Shown here in pieces: positions 6,491 through 7,522 of a DNA stretch of 7,522 nt. Under the pieces are notes generated by a model. That model worked only from the letters and a program-made list of their open reading frames with translations. It was not told where the DNA came from and did not search any database. The DNA lies in assembly GCA_023143305.1 (NCBI GenBank), contig JAGLHV010000052.1, forward strand, positions 1 through 7,522. Direction: 5' to 3'. The translations under genes were made by a program, and so were the position numbers. The number at the start of each line of letters is the position of its first letter. Positions within the stretch are counted from its first letter, which is position 1. This DNA is from a bacterium (GTDB lineage: Bacteria; CBDUZB01; JAGLHV01).

Positions 6491-6506
6491 GAGGAAGGAT
6501 TATATG
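6491..6506 (+). promoter_or_regulatory. Strong ribosome site deciding the permease start
   Basis: GAGGAAGG at 6491-6498, followed by ATTAT and then ATG 6504, is the best Shine-Dalgarno in the window. It lies inside the longer GTG-6480 reading frame, so it argues for the shorter protein. Confidence 0.7.
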
Positions 6507-7472
6507 AATGGAAAAATTTTTAAGAAAATAAATCATGAAGCGGTAGCAGGGTATTTATTTATTTTACCCAATTTTATCGGATTTTTAATTTTTACTTCTT
6601 TACCGGTAGTTGCTTCTTTAGTACTTAGTTTTTGCAAATGGGATTTATTTACGCCTTTACCTGAATTTGTAGGACTAAGTAATTTTATAGGACTTTTTGG
6701 TTTTCATTTTAAAGACGGATATGTTTTTCAGTCTTTCTGGTATTATTGTTCCTTCTGGCGTTATCTTATTCCTAATGACCCTGAATTTTGGTATTTTTTG
6801 TACAATACAATCTTTTTTATGATTGGTATTCCCCTTTCTATGGCCGGGTCATTGTTTTTAGCTTTAGTAATGAATCGAAAAATAAAAGGAATTACTTTTT
6901 TCAGGACAATTTTTTTCTTGCCGACTATTTCTTCGGTGGTAGCTATTTGTTTGCTCTGGAGATGGATATTTAATACAAATTATGGATTATTGAATGTGCT
7001 TTTATCTAAAGTAGGTTTGCCTGGGCTTCCATGGCTGAATAGTACTCTCCTGGCTAAGCCATCGCTTATTTTAATGGGGCTATGGATTTGTATAGGCGGG
7101 TTTAATATGCTGTTGTATTTGGCGGCTTTACAGGGTATTCCCCAGTATTTATTTGAAGCTGCGGATATAGACGGAGCGAATGCCTGGCAAAAATTCAAAC
7201 ACATTATTGTTCCGATGATTTCACCTGCGACTTTTTTTATTTTTATTATGAGTATTATTTCCGGTTTTCAGGGTGGATTTCAAAATGCCTATCTGATGAC
7301 GCGGGGAGGTCCTGCCGGGTCAACAACGACTTTAGAATATTATATATATAGTAATGCTTTTACCTGGCATCATATGGGGTATGCCTCGGCTATTTCCTGG
7401 TTTTTATTTGTAATTATTTTTGGTGTTACTATGTTAAATTGGAAATACGGTGGAAAAAAAGTACATTATTGA
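6504..7472 (+). CDS. Sugar ABC transporter permease, MalF/UgpA type
   Basis: A 322-residue inner-membrane subunit of a binding-protein-dependent sugar importer (binding_protein_dependent transport family, MalF/UgpA branch). Numbered from ATG 6504, a first helix at about 13-44 (GYLFILPNFIGFLIF) is followed by a periplasmic loop of about 50 residues, then five more helices near 100-124, 136-152, 184-210, 239-256 and 293-312. The EAA loop that contacts the ATPase is clear: EAADIDGA at 218-225, then IIVP at 234-237. RGGPAGSTTTLEYYIYSNAF (267-286) is also typical. The substrate cannot be read from the sequence. A GTG at 6480 would add eight residues but has no ribosome site, whereas GAGGAAGG at 6491-6498 sits 5 bases before ATG 6504. 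The ATPase, binding protein and MalG-type partner are not in this window. Confidence 0.93.
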   Translation: MNGKIFKKINHEAVAGYLFILPNFIGFLIFTSLPVVASLVLSFCKWDLFTPLPEFVGLSNFIGLFGFHFKDGYVFQSFWYYCSFWRYLIPNDPEFWYFLYNTIFFMIGIPLSMAGSLFLALVMNRKIKGITFFRTIFFLPTISSVVAICLLWRWIFNTNYGLLNVLLSKVGLPGLPWLNSTLLAKPSLILMGLWICIGGFNMLLYLAALQGIPQYLFEAADIDGANAWQKFKHIIVPMISPATFFIFIMSIISGFQGGFQNAYLMTRGGPAGSTTTLEYYIYSNAFTWHHMGYASAISWFLFVIIFGVTMLNWKYGGKKVHY

Positions 7473-7522
7473 AAGTTGATTAGACTTCTGCAAAAACAGC
7501 CTTTTTACCTTTATTGTCATTC
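7473..7522. other. Non-coding tail, possible edge of a dispersed repeat
   Basis: After the permease stop there is no start of a partner permease within the visible 50 bp. The stretch contains TAGACTTCTGCAAAA (7481-7495) and ends in TTGTCATTC (7514-7522). Words of this type resemble, from memory, the edges of repeats or insertion-sequence ends common in uncultured bacterial genomes. The window cuts off before this can be judged. Confidence 0.3.

Noticed and set aside
6480..6503. GTG 6480 as start of the permease
   Set aside because: No ribosome site precedes it, and a strong one lies inside this extension just before ATG 6504.

Overview
The window is AT-rich and carries five complete protein genes, all on the + strand. 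Two predicted outer-membrane beta-barrel proteins with signal peptides point to a diderm bacterium. The style (PorV-like barrel fused to TPRs, a large unassigned barrel, a sugar ABC permease, and intergenic DNA built from short degenerate repeats) suggests an uncultured candidate-phylum lineage such as Omnitrophota or a relative. That placement is an impression from style, since no taxonomic marker is present. No rRNA, tRNA, transposase or CRISPR array was seen.

Layout: (1) 124-2340 encodes a secreted PorV/UPF0164-like barrel fused to about seven TPR units. (2) 24 bp later, 2365-2844 encodes a small protein with a soluble N-terminal part and two membrane helices, probably co-transcribed with the first gene. 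(3) 2845-3049 is a short regulatory gap with a textbook sigma70-type promoter (TTGACA, 17 bp, TATAAT). (4) 3050-3904 encodes a membrane-anchored protein with a lysine-rich stalk and a C-terminal beta-sandwich resembling carbohydrate-binding modules. (5) 3905-4308 is a 404-bp non-coding stretch made of several unrelated short repeat families. (6) 4309-6426 encodes a 705-residue exported protein with a helical N-terminal part and a probable outer-membrane barrel; it starts at TTG. (7) 6504-7472 encodes a MalF/UgpA-type sugar ABC transporter permease. (8) The last 50 bp are non-coding and may be the edge of another dispersed repeat.

A plausible joint theme is glycan or sugar handling across a double envelope: a barrel at the outer membrane, a possible carbohydrate-binding domain on a periplasmic stalk, and an inner-membrane sugar permease. 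Only the permease is assigned with high confidence; the shared-pathway idea is inference from adjacency. The most unusual items are the mosaic repeat region, the TonB-like stalk protein whose lysine linker is encoded by three runs of eight A, and the PorV-TPR fusion. I did not find a clear new multi-gene system.
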